Source: Mechercharimyces sp. CAU 1602 (GTDB lineage Bacteria > Bacillota > Bacilli > Thermoactinomycetales > JANTPT01). Taken from it: a stretch of 64,000 nucleotides of DNA. Under the pieces are notes generated by a model that was not told the origin of the DNA, did not search any database, and was given only the letters and a program-made list of their open reading frames with translations. Positions within the stretch are counted from its first letter, which is position 1; the number at the start of each line of letters is the position of its first letter. Where the stretch lies: the NCBI RefSeq assembly GCF_024753565.1, contig NZ_JANTPT010000001.1:186001-250000 (forward strand). The letters are read 5' to 3'. The position numbers and the translations under genes are program-made. Positions 9,444-19,279 of this stretch are shown here, in pieces.

Positions 9444-9475
9444 ACGTAGGGTGTCTCCTCCACCCTACGTTTTTT
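9444..9475 (+). terminator. Rho-independent terminator after the subtilase gene
   Basis: ACGTAGGGTG and CACCCTACGT flank a 7-base loop, followed by six T. It lies 40 bases past the stop. Confidence 0.85.
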
Positions 9476-9590
9476 GATGTAAATATTTATACAAAATTAG
9501 AGACTGCTTTAAGAGAGATTCACAGTATACTCATACTGGAATCGTACGATGTGTTTAAGTTGAAAAAACGAATACAAAGGAAGTGAAGTG

Positions 9591-10820
9591 ATGAAAAAAC
9601 GAATGATAGCTTTAACGGGATTGCTTGCAATCACCTTATTAACAAACGGGATGATTCCTGCCTCAGCCCATTCAAAGTCGTTTCATACTGGGCCAAAAGC
9701 AAAAAATGTGATATTGATTGTAGGTGATGGTATGGGACAAGCTCATCGAGATGCAATTCGCCTGCATACCGTAGGTTTAAGTGGGAAATTGGCGATGGAT
9801 AAAATGCCGGTGGCAGGGTTTGTTCGCACTCGTCCGGCGGATGATTTCCTTACAGATTCAGGGGCGGCGGCGACTGCGATGGCTATCGGAATGAAGACCA
9901 AGCGTAAAAGTATCGGCGTGGATGCGGATGGTAAGAGCAAAGAGACGGCACTGGAGTTTGCAAAGCGCAAAGGTAAAGCGACGGGTATTGTAACTACAGG
10001 TCGTATTACGGACGCCACTACAGCTGCCTTCGCTGCGCATGTGGAGAGCCGGAAGCAGGAGGGTGAGATTGCCCGCCAGTATATCGAAGAGAGTCAACCA
10101 GATGTAATCCTCGGGGGAGGGGAGAATTTTTTCTACCCAGCAGGTGTGGAAGGCAGGTATGCAGATACGGATGAGAGCTACAGCCAGAGTGAGCACGGGG
10201 ATTTGGTAGAAAAAGCAAAGGCAGAGGGGTATCAATATGTAGCCAATGCGGAAGAGTTAGATTTAGTACGGGGAAAGAAGATTTTAGGACTGTTTGCAAA
10301 TGAAGAGATGTTTGAAGCCGCAGAGGAGGGTGGCTCATATGAACCGGTTGTTCCGTTAGCAGATATGACGAAAAAAGCCCTTCAAACTTTATCTAAAAAT
10401 CGAAAAGGTTTTTTCTTAGTGATTGAAGATGAGGGTATTGATAGTATGAGCCATAAGAACAACGCTGCCATGATGCTGAAAGCAGGGGAACAGCTAGATG
10501 CTGCCGTTGATGTGGCGCGTAGATTTGCAAAGGATAATCGTGATACCCTTGTTATTGTAGTGGGGGACCATGAAACAGGTGGACTTAGCATTGAGAAAGT
10601 GGACGATGGTGATGAATCAGGCGATGGCATCTCCCAAGAAGATGGCCCTTTCCCGATTACCGGTTCCAATGAGGAATTTACGCTCGATTGGACGACGAAA
10701 GGTCATACCGCTGTTAATATTCCTTTGACCGCGATGGGGGTAGGTGCTCACCGTTTAGCAGGTGTTTATGAAAATACACATATCTATACGGCGATGATAA
10801 AAGCCATGCAGCACCGTTAA
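9591..10820 (+). CDS. Secreted alkaline phosphatase
   Basis: Phosphomonoesterase of the PhoA/PhoB type, releasing phosphate outside the membrane. A signal peptide covers about residues 1-27 (KKRMIALTG, hydrophobic core, cleavage near ASAHS). Metal-site and nucleophile motifs are present: LIVGDGMGQAH, LTDSGAAATAMA with the nucleophilic Ser, IEDEGIDSMSH, VVVGDHETGG and TKGHTAVNIPL. Length (409) is slightly below the usual 430-470. GTG at 9588 and ATG at 9591 are both possible; I prefer the ATG after AAAGGAAG. A 13-base direct repeat (TGAAAAAACGAAT) occurs at 9561 and again at the start codon. No Pho box could be confirmed. Confidence 0.88.
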   Translation: MKKRMIALTGLLAITLLTNGMIPASAHSKSFHTGPKAKNVILIVGDGMGQAHRDAIRLHTVGLSGKLAMDKMPVAGFVRTRPADDFLTDSGAAATAMAIGMKTKRKSIGVDADGKSKETALEFAKRKGKATGIVTTGRITDATTAAFAAHVESRKQEGEIARQYIEESQPDVILGGGENFFYPAGVEGRYADTDESYSQSEHGDLVEKAKAEGYQYVANAEELDLVRGKKILGLFANEEMFEAAEEGGSYEPVVPLADMTKKALQTLSKNRKGFFLVIEDEGIDSMSHKNNAAMMLKAGEQLDAAVDVARRFAKDNRDTLVIVVGDHETGGLSIEKVDDGDESGDGISQEDGPFPITGSNEEFTLDWTTKGHTAVNIPLTAMGVGAHRLAGVYENTHIYTAMIKAMQHR

Positions 10821-10842
10821 TTTGATAAATGATTTATAAACA

Positions 10843-10885
10843 AAACACCCCAGCTCCTAGCTGGTAGGTGCTGGGGGTGTTTGTT
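10843..10885. terminator. Bidirectional terminator overlapping the end of the minus-strand gene
   Basis: AAACACCCCAGC pairs with GCTGGGGGTGTTT with one bulged G, followed by GTTTGTTC on the plus strand and TTTTGTTTA on the minus strand. One arm encodes the last residues of the CorC/TlyC-type protein. Confidence 0.75.
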
Positions 10886-12215
10886 CGTCTTCCTCTCTTT
10901 CTATTTCGAGAGGGTTCTGGGTTACGACGAGGCGAGTTACACTTCGTTGATCTACTTCTTTTACGACGAAGGTCCATGACAGGTAAGTTACTGCGTCATT
11001 AACTTCGGGTACTTTTTGTAGCTGGGAGAAGAACCAGCCTCCAATGGTGTCGTTATTCTCATCGTCAATATCCATACCGAAGTAATCGTTTACTTCCTCG
11101 ATGAGAAGTCGTGCATCGATTGAGGTTTCTTCCCCATTTTTTGTGTAAAATGGGCGTTCATCATCAAACTCATCTTGGATCTCACCGACAATCTCTTCGA
11201 TAATATCCTCAGTTGTGACCAAGCCGGCTGTTCCTCCATACTCATCGACAACAATGGCCATGCCTGCTTTATTTTTCTGTAGGGTGCGTAACACATCTTT
11301 GATCTCCATGGTTTCTGGTACCAAGACATTGGGGCGCACCAATGTTTCTAAGTCAGGTTGATTACCATTTAATAGTTGCTCATATACATCGCGGATATGA
11401 ATGACACCGATAATGTCATCTTTATCTTCACGACAGAGAGGAATTCGCGTCACACCTGCCTGCTTAATAACCTCTAAATTTTGTTCAAATGTATCTTCCG
11501 TATATAAACAAATGATGTTCACACGAGGAACCATGATTTCACGTGCAACTCGATCAGCAAACTCAAAGATATTGTCAAACAGTGAGAGCTCTGTTTGGTC
11601 AATCATGCCACTCCGATGACTTTGGGCCATCAGCATCCGTATCTCATCCTCTGTATGAGCTAGCTGGTGGTCGCTTTGGAGACCGATTCCCAGCCACTTT
11701 AGAATAAGATTGGCAGAGCCATTAAGGAACCAAATAAAGGGATAAAAAAGCTTATAAAACAAATTAAGAGGTGCTGCAATCCATAGTGTTGTAGATTCCG
11801 CACGGCGGATCGCTAGTGATTTCGGTGCCATTTCTCCCAAGACAATATGAAGAAAGGTGATAATGGCAAATGCAGTTCCGAATGAAATCGTCTGTAATAA
11901 CCACTCGGGCAAACCGAATGCACCTAATAGGGGCTCGATGACAGCATGTGATAAGAAGGGTTCACCGATCCACCCAAGTCCGAGAGAAGCAAGTGTAATC
12001 CCGAGTTGTGTAGCAGATAGGTATGCATCTAGATTGCCGACAAGCTTTTGCGCCATTTTGGCACGCTTATTCCCTTGTTCGGTCAGTTTGGCTAAGCGAG
12101 TGGTACGAACCTTTACCAGAGCAAACTCAGAGGCGACAAAAAAGCCATTGAGTAGGACGAGAAAAACAACGAGTATTAAGTTGAATATGGTGCTGAATAA
12201 ACTGGGGTCATCCAA
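10857..12215 (-). CDS. CorC/TlyC-type transporter-like protein (DUF21, two CBS, CorC_HlyC)
   Basis: Domain order is complete: an N-terminal DUF21 membrane region (about 8-195, four hydrophobic segments, [14 protein letters not shown]), a CBS pair (about 215-340, [14 protein letters not shown] and [23 protein letters not shown]) and a C-terminal transporter-associated domain (about 355-435). Homologues of this CNNM/CorC class export or help balance Mg2+ (MpfA in Bacillus). Its position 110 bases downstream of mgtE on the same strand, with no obvious terminator between, suggests joint control of magnesium. The old name hemolysin is misleading. Confidence 0.88.
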   Translation of the reverse strand: MDDPSLFSTIFNLILVVFLVLLNGFFVASEFALVKVRTTRLAKLTEQGNKRAKMAQKLVGNLDAYLSATQLGITLASLGLGWIGEPFLSHAVIEPLLGAFGLPEWLLQTISFGTAFAIITFLHIVLGEMAPKSLAIRRAESTTLWIAAPLNLFYKLFYPFIWFLNGSANLILKWLGIGLQSDHQLAHTEDEIRMLMAQSHRSGMIDQTELSLFDNIFEFADRVAREIMVPRVNIICLYTEDTFEQNLEVIKQAGVTRIPLCREDKDDIIGVIHIRDVYEQLLNGNQPDLETLVRPNVLVPETMEIKDVLRTLQKNKAGMAIVVDEYGGTAGLVTTEDIIEEIVGEIQDEFDDERPFYTKNGEETSIDARLLIEEVNDYFGMDIDDENNDTIGGWFFSQLQKVPEVNDAVTYLSWTFVVKEVDQRSVTRLVVTQNPLEIEREEDEQTPPAPTS

Positions 12216-12324
12216 CAGTCATGAACCTCCTCATGATCATGAAATGTGAAAATAGACTAGCGAATATTAGATATTCACTTTTATAACGCATTTGATTGCA
12301 AAATGGTTTCTTAGGCAGACCAAG

Positions 12325-13683
12325 CTATAATAGCTGGATAAATAGTGTAGCTAAGCCAAAGTAAATGATGAGTGAGAAAACATCATTTAACGTGGTGATG
12401 AGAGGACCTGATGCCACTACCGGATCCACTTTAGCTATATTGAGTAGTAATGGAATCAAGGTTCCAACAAATGTGCCGATTAAGAGGGTGCACCACAGGG
12501 CTGCACCGATAACTAATCCAAGATAGATGTTTCCTTCGAGGAAGGTAACAACAGCAATGATGATAGTGCTGCAAATCGAAGCGATAATCATACCGACAAT
12601 GCCTTCTTGACCAAGCACACGCAAATATTTATCTCGAGTTAGTTGCCCAGTAGAAAGTCCCCGAATTACGAGTGCTAAGGACTGTGTTCCTGTATTTCCT
12701 GTCATGCCAGCAATCATTGGCATGAAGAAAGTGAGAGCTGCGACTTGTTGAATCGTATGTTCAAAGAAACCAAGTAGGTTGGCTGTAAAGACACCGATGA
12801 GCAAGAGTAGCAACAACCAGGGAATCCGAAGGCGCGCAGAAGAAAAAGGGTGGGTAATTACCTCTTTTTCAGTATAACCAACGGCAGATAACCTAGAAAT
12901 ATCCTCCTGGGCTTCTTCGATCAGAACATCAATAATATCATCGACGGTAATAATACCGAGCAGACGTTCTTCTTCATCAGTGACAGGAATAGCGAGGAAG
13001 TCATAGCGCTCCAATAGTTTGGCTACTTCTTCTTGATCCATATCAGCCGGGACTGAAATCACCCGCTCATACATAATGTCACGAATCAGAGTATTTGGTT
13101 GCGCAATTAACAGCTCGCGTAAGGAGACCACACCTACCAGGCGGTCATCCGCATCCGTGACAAAGATATAATAAACGGTTTCCGCTTGAGGAGCTTCTTC
13201 ACGTAAATATTGAATCACATCATCAGCGGTAAAATGATTATATACGCTGACATACTCGGTCGTCATCTTTCCGCCAGCGGTATCTTCCGGATAATCGAGC
13301 AGGGCGCGTACTTTTTCCGCTTCGCCTTTCTCCATGGTAGTAAGAAGCTTTTGTACATTGCTATCTTCTAACTCACCTAAGAGGTCGGCCACCTCATCCG
13401 ATGACATGCGGTTTAATACTTGCGCTGTTTTTTCCGCGCCAAGTGTTTCTAACACTGCTTGCTGATCGGGAGACTCTAGCTCTTCTAACAGTTCACCAAT
13501 CTCATCACGTGTCAAATGTTCCAATAACAAGCGTTGGAGTTGGGGGCTGAGTTGGAAGAAGATTTGGGCTAAGTCATATGGCTGTAATTCATCGAGCAAA
13601 GGTCGTAAACGCTTAAGGTCTCTTTTCTGCAGATAAACTTGTATTTGAGCGATATCTATTACATGAGTGGTGGACTGAGTCAA
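12325..13683 (-). CDS. mgtE: Magnesium channel MgtE
   Basis: Mg2+-gated magnesium importer of the cytoplasmic membrane. A superhelical MgtE_N domain covers about residues 15-130 (repeated LLEELESPDQQAVLE-type helices), CBS domains about 135-255, and five membrane helices about 285-452. The pore signature MAGMTGNTGTQSLAL-like stretch (PMIAGMTGNTGTQS) is intact. Length (452) is typical. Family members close when cytosolic Mg2+ occupies the N/CBS interface. The short upstream gap (about 150 bases to the divergent small gene) showed no M-box that I could recognise. Confidence 0.93.
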   Translation of the reverse strand: MTQSTTHVIDIAQIQVYLQKRDLKRLRPLLDELQPYDLAQIFFQLSPQLQRLLLEHLTRDEIGELLEELESPDQQAVLETLGAEKTAQVLNRMSSDEVADLLGELEDSNVQKLLTTMEKGEAEKVRALLDYPEDTAGGKMTTEYVSVYNHFTADDVIQYLREEAPQAETVYYIFVTDADDRLVGVVSLRELLIAQPNTLIRDIMYERVISVPADMDQEEVAKLLERYDFLAIPVTDEEERLLGIITVDDIIDVLIEEAQEDISRLSAVGYTEKEVITHPFSSARLRIPWLLLLLLIGVFTANLLGFFEHTIQQVAALTFFMPMIAGMTGNTGTQSLALVIRGLSTGQLTRDKYLRVLGQEGIVGMIIASICSTIIIAVVTFLEGNIYLGLVIGAALWCTLLIGTFVGTLIPLLLNIAKVDPVVASGPLITTLNDVFSLIIYFGLATLFIQLL

Positions 13684-13852
13684 AGGTGCTTCCCTCCCAG
13701 CATTATAGAATGGAACTTCAACCTCTCCATAATATCAGATTGAGACGGGCTTTCAAACTGTAGGTGCCCAACAGAAGGAAAGAAAAGAGAAAGATCCTGT
13801 CATGACCTGACTTCTTCTGGGGTAGACTAGCACAGTGAAAGGAGGAGAATCC

Positions 13853-14044
13853 ATGCTAAAGTTAAGAATGCCCGATGTAGGACCCATCAGAGAGCCAGAG
13901 ATTACCTCTCCGGTGGAGCCAGAGACAACAACTCCTGAACAACCAGAGCCAGTCCGAGAGGACCCTGTTCCGACTGACCCTAAGAGGACAAAAAAGACAA
14001 ACAAAGGAACGAAGCAGCGGGTCATATACCCGCTGCTTCGTTGA
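13853..14044 (+). CDS. Small Pro/Glu-rich protein, 63 residues
   Basis: A strong RBS (AAAGGAGG) lies 7 bases before the ATG at 13853. The protein is acidic and Pro/Glu/Thr-rich in the middle (SPVEPETTTPEQPEPVREDP) with a basic tail, probably disordered. Its last 13 codons run through the perfect hairpin at 14008-14042 that serves as terminator for the facing lipoprotein gene, which is odd for a conserved protein end. No family recognised; it could be a chance frame behind a good RBS. Confidence 0.4.
   Translation: MLKLRMPDVGPIREPEITSPVEPETTTPEQPEPVREDPVPTDPKRTKKTNKGTKQRVIYPLLR
14008..14042 (-). terminator. Terminator of the PrcB-like lipoprotein gene
   Basis: A perfect 15-bp inverted repeat (AACGAAGCAGCGGGT and complement) is followed, on the minus strand, by CCTTTTGTTTGTC. 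On the plus strand no T run follows. Confidence 0.75.
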
Positions 14045-14055
14045 TGAGATCGTCG

Positions 14056-14550
14056 TTATTTTGCTTCTTCGATATGATAGGTAAACTCTACTTCTTGCTC
14101 ATCGACATTATCAAGTGAGATGACTGTCGTTGGATAGGTGATCGCTTGGGTGACCATTGCCCCTTCTGGGGGCGTTACTTCTTGCGCGTAGACGTGGACA
14201 GTATCCTCTTTGCGTTCTACTTTGGTTACTTCAATTTGATACCCTCCCGTATTGCGTTGACCTAATCCGAGTATGAGATAGGTTTGTTCATTTTCTGAAA
14301 TGGAATGACCGCCACCTTCTTCTTTAATCTCATTTACTTTTGCTTTCACAGTATCGGGTAATTGTTTTGCGGTCACTTTTTCATAAACCATGGTGCCGTT
14401 TTCCCCTCCTGATTCCGCTTCTTGGCTAGACTGGGTTCCTGTCGACGAATCGTTGTTAGTTGATTCATCAGGAGCATTTCCTGTCCCACATCCGGCTAAA
14501 ATAAGAACGAAGCTAAGCATCGTTAATTTTGCAATATGTCGTTTTATCAT
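14056..14550 (-). CDS. Lipoprotein with PrcB-like C-terminal domain
   Basis: A signal peptide ends in the lipobox LILAGC, so the mature protein is anchored by lipidated Cys on the outer face of the membrane. A Ser/Thr/Asn/Gln-rich linker follows, then a domain of about 100 residues with the pattern LGLGQRNTGGYQIEV and AQEVTPPEGAMVTQAITYP, which matches the PrcB C-terminal family (named from a spirochaete protease complex). The Bacillus-type role is unknown. GGAGGG precedes the ATG at 14550; the upstream in-frame ATG has no RBS. Confidence 0.75.
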   Translation of the reverse strand: MIKRHIAKLTMLSFVLILAGCGTGNAPDESTNNDSSTGTQSSQEAESGGENGTMVYEKVTAKQLPDTVKAKVNEIKEEGGGHSISENEQTYLILGLGQRNTGGYQIEVTKVERKEDTVHVYAQEVTPPEGAMVTQAITYPTTVISLDNVDEQEVEFTYHIEEAK

Positions 14551-14666
14551 GTGTATTCCCTCCATAAACTGTACTTACTCTCTTAGACGCGAGAGGAGGG
14601 AGAAAAGTTTCAAATGAGTTCCTTTTCCAATATTCTAACATAAAAGAGTATCTAGGGGGGAAAAAG

Positions 14667-16334
14667 TTGTCGTCACAAATGGAGTTACCTCTACTGATAG
14701 ATCAGCAAGGGCGAGTGCGAATAAAAACAGAACATCCTCAATTTCCACAAGTACGGGCTCAAGTGGAACCATTTTCTGAACGTGTTAAGAGCCCCTCTGG
14801 TATACATACTTATCAGTTAACACCTATCTCTTTATGGAATGCCGCTGCAAATGGATTGCAACCAGCAGAAGTGCTAGAGGTTCTGCATAGATATAGTAAT
14901 GGAGCGATTCCATTAGAGGTGGAAGAAAAAGTGAGGCAAGAAATGGGACGGTATGGGCAAATTCAGATTCAGCGTAACAGTTCAGGTGAATTGATACTTG
15001 CTTGTCATCATGCCAAGGTTGCGCAAAAGTTGCACGCATGTGAATGGGTAGAAGCACGGACGAGTGAAAAAGAAGGCATCTTTTATTTGTCACAATCGAA
15101 TCGCGGGAGAGTGAAGCAGCAACTACTCCAGTGGGGGTGGCCTGTTCACGATTGTGGAGGATATGAAGGCGGAGAAAAGCTGAGGGTGCGACTTGCTCCT
15201 ACTACAGTTTTACGCGATTACCAACGAGAGGCGATGGAACGTTTTTATGTGGATGGCGGTGCAGGTGGGGGTAATGGGGTTCTTGTTCTTCCTTGCGGAG
15301 CAGGGAAAACCATAATCGGGGTTGCAGCGATAGAGAGAATTGGGAAAGCCACCTTAGTTTTAACGACCAATCGCACATCTGTACAACAATGGATAAGAGA
15401 ACTTCAGGAAAAACTAGAATTGAGTGAGGATCAGATTGGTGAGTATACAGGTGAGAGAAAAGAAGTGAAGCCGATCACAGTTGCCACGTATCATATTTTG
15501 ACATACCGTCGCTCTGCACAGCAGGAGTTTGCTCATATGAATCTTTTTCAACAACGTGATTGGGGTTTGATCATATACGATGAGGTTCATCTGTTACCTG
15601 CCCCTATCTTTCGTGCGACGGCTGAATTACAAGCGACACGTCGTTTAGGATTGACGGCGACGTTGGTACGAGAAGATGGACGTGAACAAGAAGTTTTTTC
15701 GCTGATTGGACCCAAGCGCTACGATCTATCTTGGAAAGAGCTAGAGCATGCTGGTTGGATTGCAAAAGCTCATTGTGTCGAAATACGATTGCCCCTGTCC
15801 AGATATCTACGTAAACAGATGGTGAAAGCAAGCAAACGTGAACAGATGAGGTTGGCGGCTGAAAATGAAGCTAAAGATGTGGTTGTGCAACAGATGGTAG
15901 AACATCATCAGGGAGAGCGTATATTAATTATTGGTCAATATTTGCAGCAGCTAGAACGAGTGGCTCATCGATTAGATGTACCACTTGTGACCGGGAAAAC
16001 ACCTAATTCCAGACGGGAACAACTGTACCAACAATTCCGCCGAGGAGATATTGAAGTACTGGTGGTTTCGAAAGTAGCTAACTTTGCGGTTGACTTACCG
16101 GATGCCAGTGTTGCTATTCAATTGTCCGGAACATTTGGCTCACGGCAAGAAGAGGCACAGCGCTTAGGGAGAATTTTACGGCCTAAAAAGAAAAATGAAG
16201 CAATCTTTTATTCGCTAGTTTCACAAGGTTCGGTGGAGCAGAAGCATGCTTTTCATAGACAGCTCTTTCTCGTACAACAAGGGTATACATATCATACGAT
16301 CGATGCAGACCATTGGAGGGATTGGCGAAGATGA
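14667..16334 (+). CDS. XPB-like superfamily 2 DNA helicase
   Basis: DNA-dependent ATPase of the XPB/Rad25 group. Helicase core: Walker A GAGKT at 211-215, DEVH at 305-308, LTATLVRED at about 329-337 (motif III followed by the XPB RED motif), and QRLGRILRPK as motif VI. Residues 1-180 form an N-terminal domain of bacterial XPB type. In eukaryotes XPB opens DNA in TFIIH for transcription and repair; bacterial versions occur in mycobacteria and some Firmicutes and their role is open. The start is TTG behind AGGGGGG. The next gene overlaps by ATGA, matching the helicase plus partner pair known in mycobacteria. Confidence 0.85.
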   Translation: MSSQMELPLLIDQQGRVRIKTEHPQFPQVRAQVEPFSERVKSPSGIHTYQLTPISLWNAAANGLQPAEVLEVLHRYSNGAIPLEVEEKVRQEMGRYGQIQIQRNSSGELILACHHAKVAQKLHACEWVEARTSEKEGIFYLSQSNRGRVKQQLLQWGWPVHDCGGYEGGEKLRVRLAPTTVLRDYQREAMERFYVDGGAGGGNGVLVLPCGAGKTIIGVAAIERIGKATLVLTTNRTSVQQWIRELQEKLELSEDQIGEYTGERKEVKPITVATYHILTYRRSAQQEFAHMNLFQQRDWGLIIYDEVHLLPAPIFRATAELQATRRLGLTATLVREDGREQEVFSLIGPKRYDLSWKELEHAGWIAKAHCVEIRLPLSRYLRKQMVKASKREQMRLAAENEAKDVVVQQMVEHHQGERILIIGQYLQQLERVAHRLDVPLVTGKTPNSRREQLYQQFRRGDIEVLVVSKVANFAVDLPDASVAIQLSGTFGSRQEEAQRLGRILRPKKKNEAIFYSLVSQGSVEQKHAFHRQLFLVQQGYTYHTIDADHWRDWRR

Positions 16335-18235
16335 AATCATTGGAAGAGTGCCTGCAAGCGTTACCTGCTGATGTGCGTGCACAAATACGGTCTACCCATT
16401 CATATCCTCAGCAAGAGGCCACCTTGGAAGATGTTCTCACAGATATAGAGTACTTACACCAATGCCGATCACAACTGACGATAGCAGAGTGGCAGCTTCT
16501 TCGCTCCATTTTATTTAGCTCAGCAGCAGGGGGTGTGAGCGAGGAAAGTCTATTTGTTGACATCGTCGGTAGAGAGAGATTAGATCGGCGCGTAGCATTG
16601 ATTCGGTTATGTCAACGTGGTTTTTTATTTTGTATGCGCAAACCATGGGGACAGCGATGGTACAGATGTCCGCTTGAAGTAAGGGAAGCTTGGTACAAAG
16701 TTCTCTTCTCTACACATACACTGGCTCGCAAAAAAAATGTACAAACTGTATCAAGTGAGGGGGGCAGCTTAGGTCAAGATTTTTTTCATTTTTTGCATCT
16801 TCTTCATCGCGATCCATTGAAGTTGACGGTGGATGGTCAGATTACAGTGCGACAGGAACGTAAATTGGTGGCGGAGCTGCAGTTGGAAGAAGACATATTA
16901 GACGAGACAATTTGGTGTGAGCACGAAGGAAAGAGTGGAGTCGTTCGTTTCTTGCAAACGCTGGGGGAAGAGTTGGGTATCATCAAGTGTGTGCAGGAAG
17001 TGTGTAAGGTAGATGAGTTGGCGTTAAACAAATGGTTAGCACTACCCAGTCTTCAGGTGGAGTCCATTCTTTATCAGTATAGCAAGCGAGGGCTGCTGCA
17101 AGGAAAGTTAGGGAAAGGCGGGTTATGGTGGTTGCTGGAACAGCAACGAGAGGGCTGGATAACGGTGAATGATCTGGTGAAGCGGTGGTGGGAAGGAGTA
17201 GAGGAACACGAAGGGTCGCTGCAACAAGAGGTAGAAGGAATTGTTGCACATTGGTTGCGCCCCTTACACGTTTTTGGCTGGATGGAATTGGGGACATCTT
17301 TAGGAGAATGGTGCTTCCGTTGGAGTGAACCAGCTCCGTTATTCCGAGCGGCTCCCATGCTTTCTTCTGTATACGTTACAGCTGACTATGAGGTATTACT
17401 CCCTGTGTTGTATGATCCACAGAAAAAGTGGCATTTATCAACATTTGCAGATTATATGGGGGGAGATAAAGTACTTACCTATCTCTTAACAGAGTCTTCT
17501 ATCGCACGTGGGAAGAAAGCAGGTATGAAGGTAGCCAAGATGATAGATTTTCTGGAGCAGATTAGTCAAAACCCCGTTCCTTCCAACGTAAAGGAGTGGT
17601 TGTTATATGGAGACGGAGGAGGCGATATTTCGCTACGTAATGCAATACTTGTAGAAATTGAAGAGGAGTGGTTACGTGACGAAATCATACACCATCCTCT
17701 TTTGCACGTGTATTTTCGTAATCAGGTGAGTCCTTCTACGTTTGAAGTTGATCCTGTCAAGGAAGAAGAATTGATGAAGGCTCTGCATACAGAAGGATAT
17801 AGCCAAGTGTGGTGGAAAAAGAAGAAAACGCAGGCTTGGGAGGGTAATGAAAATCAGTCTTTGTCTCAAGAGCAGACGTTTTCTTTAATGCAGAGCGATA
17901 AAGAGTGTGAGGAGATGGTGACTACCTATCCCCAGTTAGTAGACGTAATGCCGGAAGTAGCACGTTTACCTGAGCTGTGGATAAAGGGAATGCGATCTTA
18001 TCATCCGTCAACGTTAAAAGAGATCGTACGGACAGCAGTGCGATTACAGCTTCCACTTGAAATAGAAGAACGAAACGAATCGACATCTGCTTCGCTCTAC
18101 CCTCTTCGATTAGAGAAAGAGCAAGGAGAGTGGGTGGTTTTAGGTGAGACGGAGGGTGGGAAAGAAGAGCAGTGGATACTTACCAATATTCATCGTGCAC
18201 GGATCTCTTTAACGAGCCCAAGCATGAGTGATTAG
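16331..18235 (+). CDS. Helicase-associated protein, partner of XPB-like helicase
   Basis: A 634-residue soluble protein with no Walker motif. Its place directly after an XPB-type helicase and its length match the helicase-associated/Helicase_C_3-type protein paired with XPB in mycobacteria. Winged-helix-like segments (SLQVESILYQYSKRGLLQG; TLKEIVRTAVRLQLPLEIEE) hint at DNA or protein binding. The ATG at 16331 overlaps the helicase stop (ATGA), with GGAGGG ten bases upstream, so the two are translationally coupled and probably form a complex. Precise role unknown. Confidence 0.75.
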   Translation: MKSLEECLQALPADVRAQIRSTHSYPQQEATLEDVLTDIEYLHQCRSQLTIAEWQLLRSILFSSAAGGVSEESLFVDIVGRERLDRRVALIRLCQRGFLFCMRKPWGQRWYRCPLEVREAWYKVLFSTHTLARKKNVQTVSSEGGSLGQDFFHFLHLLHRDPLKLTVDGQITVRQERKLVAELQLEEDILDETIWCEHEGKSGVVRFLQTLGEELGIIKCVQEVCKVDELALNKWLALPSLQVESILYQYSKRGLLQGKLGKGGLWWLLEQQREGWITVNDLVKRWWEGVEEHEGSLQQEVEGIVAHWLRPLHVFGWMELGTSLGEWCFRWSEPAPLFRAAPMLSSVYVTADYEVLLPVLYDPQKKWHLSTFADYMGGDKVLTYLLTESSIARGKKAGMKVAKMIDFLEQISQNPVPSNVKEWLLYGDGGGDISLRNAILVEIEEEWLRDEIIHHPLLHVYFRNQVSPSTFEVDPVKEEELMKALHTEGYSQVWWKKKKTQAWEGNENQSLSQEQTFSLMQSDKECEEMVTTYPQLVDVMPEVARLPELWIKGMRSYHPSTLKEIVRTAVRLQLPLEIEERNESTSASLYPLRLEKEQGEWVVLGETEGGKEEQWILTNIHRARISLTSPSMSD

Positions 18236-18268
18236 CAGGAATTTTATACCGGTGAGGAGAAACGAATA

Positions 18269-18313
18269 ATGATGCAGAACAAACAAATTGTTATAGAGAT
18301 GTTTAAATTTTAA
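18269..18313 (+). CDS. Possible 14-residue leader peptide
   Basis: ATGATG follows GGTGAGGAG by 9 bases and encodes MMQNKQIVIEMFKF before a TAA that overlaps the TTTTAAGGAGGA ribosome binding region of the next gene. It could be a coupling leader for that gene or chance. Confidence 0.2.
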   Translation: MMQNKQIVIEMFKF

Positions 18314-18331
18314 GGAGGAAGGAGGAGTTGG

Positions 18332-19279
18332 ATGGAAGTGGAACCCAAAGAGAAGAACAAATCTTTGGCGAAAGACTTGGATGTTCCACGCTTTACAGGG
18401 GAATTTATATGGAAATGGATAGGGGCATTCTTTGTCTCCACTGTAATGTGGACGAATCGAGTCGGCACAATTTCAAGATACGGAGCACTATTTCGTACAT
18501 CCGTTATTCTATTGCCACTGTTGTCGGATGAATTTCGGCAATCATTTTATGAGAGTCCCTTGTTGATCGGTTGTTATGCAGGGTTGGTGATGATGGTCAT
18601 TGCACAATCTGCCTTACGCATGCTGGGGGATCATAAATCCTATTTTTATTCAGAATTTGCTGAGTTTCTCTTTTTTTCTACTCACTACGAGGAACGAAAA
18701 CGATGGGAGGAAAAGATGGCTCCCCAATTGGAGGAGATGAAATGGGAGAATCGTCTGCTGCAGGATAAGTTAGCAACCAGCCGAGATGAGTATCTTACCG
18801 TAGCCGAATTAGCGTCGAAGCTAGGTGGGGAACTTCGGTTGTACGAATCAATCATCTACCATCCGTATGAAATTCAACCGGATCTGCTATTAGATCGTCT
18901 TCATAAAGAAATGAGTGAAGAGTGTTTTGCTATTGCATACTATGAGCGGGAAGGTGAGATGATTCACTTGAGTGGATCAGCTGGTGCTCCCTTTCAAGAA
19001 GCTTTTTCAATGGAGGAAGAGACACCTGAAGTGGAGTGTATTCTTAATGAGGAGGATGTAATTTCTCAAAATGCCACATATCCGTATGAGTATAGTTATA
19101 GTATGAAGGTGGCAACAGGTTGTTTCGTGTCTATTTTTCGGATGGATAGTACAGATAAGGGGATCGCATCCAGTCGTCTTTATGATATAATGATGGAAAA
19201 GAAGCATTTACTCTTAATCGCTTCGCGAATCTTATCCTCACGGAAAAACTTGAGGCAGGCGGTGAAGCCACGTGATTGA
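18332..19279 (+). CDS. Membrane protein with coiled coil and GAF-like C-terminal region
   Basis: Hydrophobic helices lie at about residues 25-45, 52-68 and 75-100, followed by a coiled coil (RKRWEEKMAPQLEEMKWE onward, about 120-160) and a soluble C-terminal region of about 150 residues. That order, membrane helices then coiled coil then a small-ligand-like domain, is seen in sensor proteins, and the C-terminal part could be a divergent GAF domain, but I see no diagnostic motif. No kinase or output domain follows. A 55-residue gene overlaps its stop. Good RBS (GGAGGAG). Confidence 0.6.
   Translation: MEVEPKEKNKSLAKDLDVPRFTGEFIWKWIGAFFVSTVMWTNRVGTISRYGALFRTSVILLPLLSDEFRQSFYESPLLIGCYAGLVMMVIAQSALRMLGDHKSYFYSEFAEFLFFSTHYEERKRWEEKMAPQLEEMKWENRLLQDKLATSRDEYLTVAELASKLGGELRLYESIIYHPYEIQPDLLLDRLHKEMSEECFAIAYYEREGEMIHLSGSAGAPFQEAFSMEEETPEVECILNEEDVISQNATYPYEYSYSMKVATGCFVSIFRMDSTDKGIASSRLYDIMMEKKHLLLIASRILSSRKNLRQAVKPRD

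Noticed and set aside
9380-9586. 68-residue frame after the subtilase
   Set aside because: No RBS, crosses the terminator at 9444-9475, low protein likeness.
9743-10669. Minus-strand frames inside the alkaline phosphatase gene
   Set aside because: Shadows of a clear coding gene with no start signals.
13684-13852. M-box riboswitch upstream of mgtE
   Set aside because: The space is short and the conserved M-box core was not recognised.
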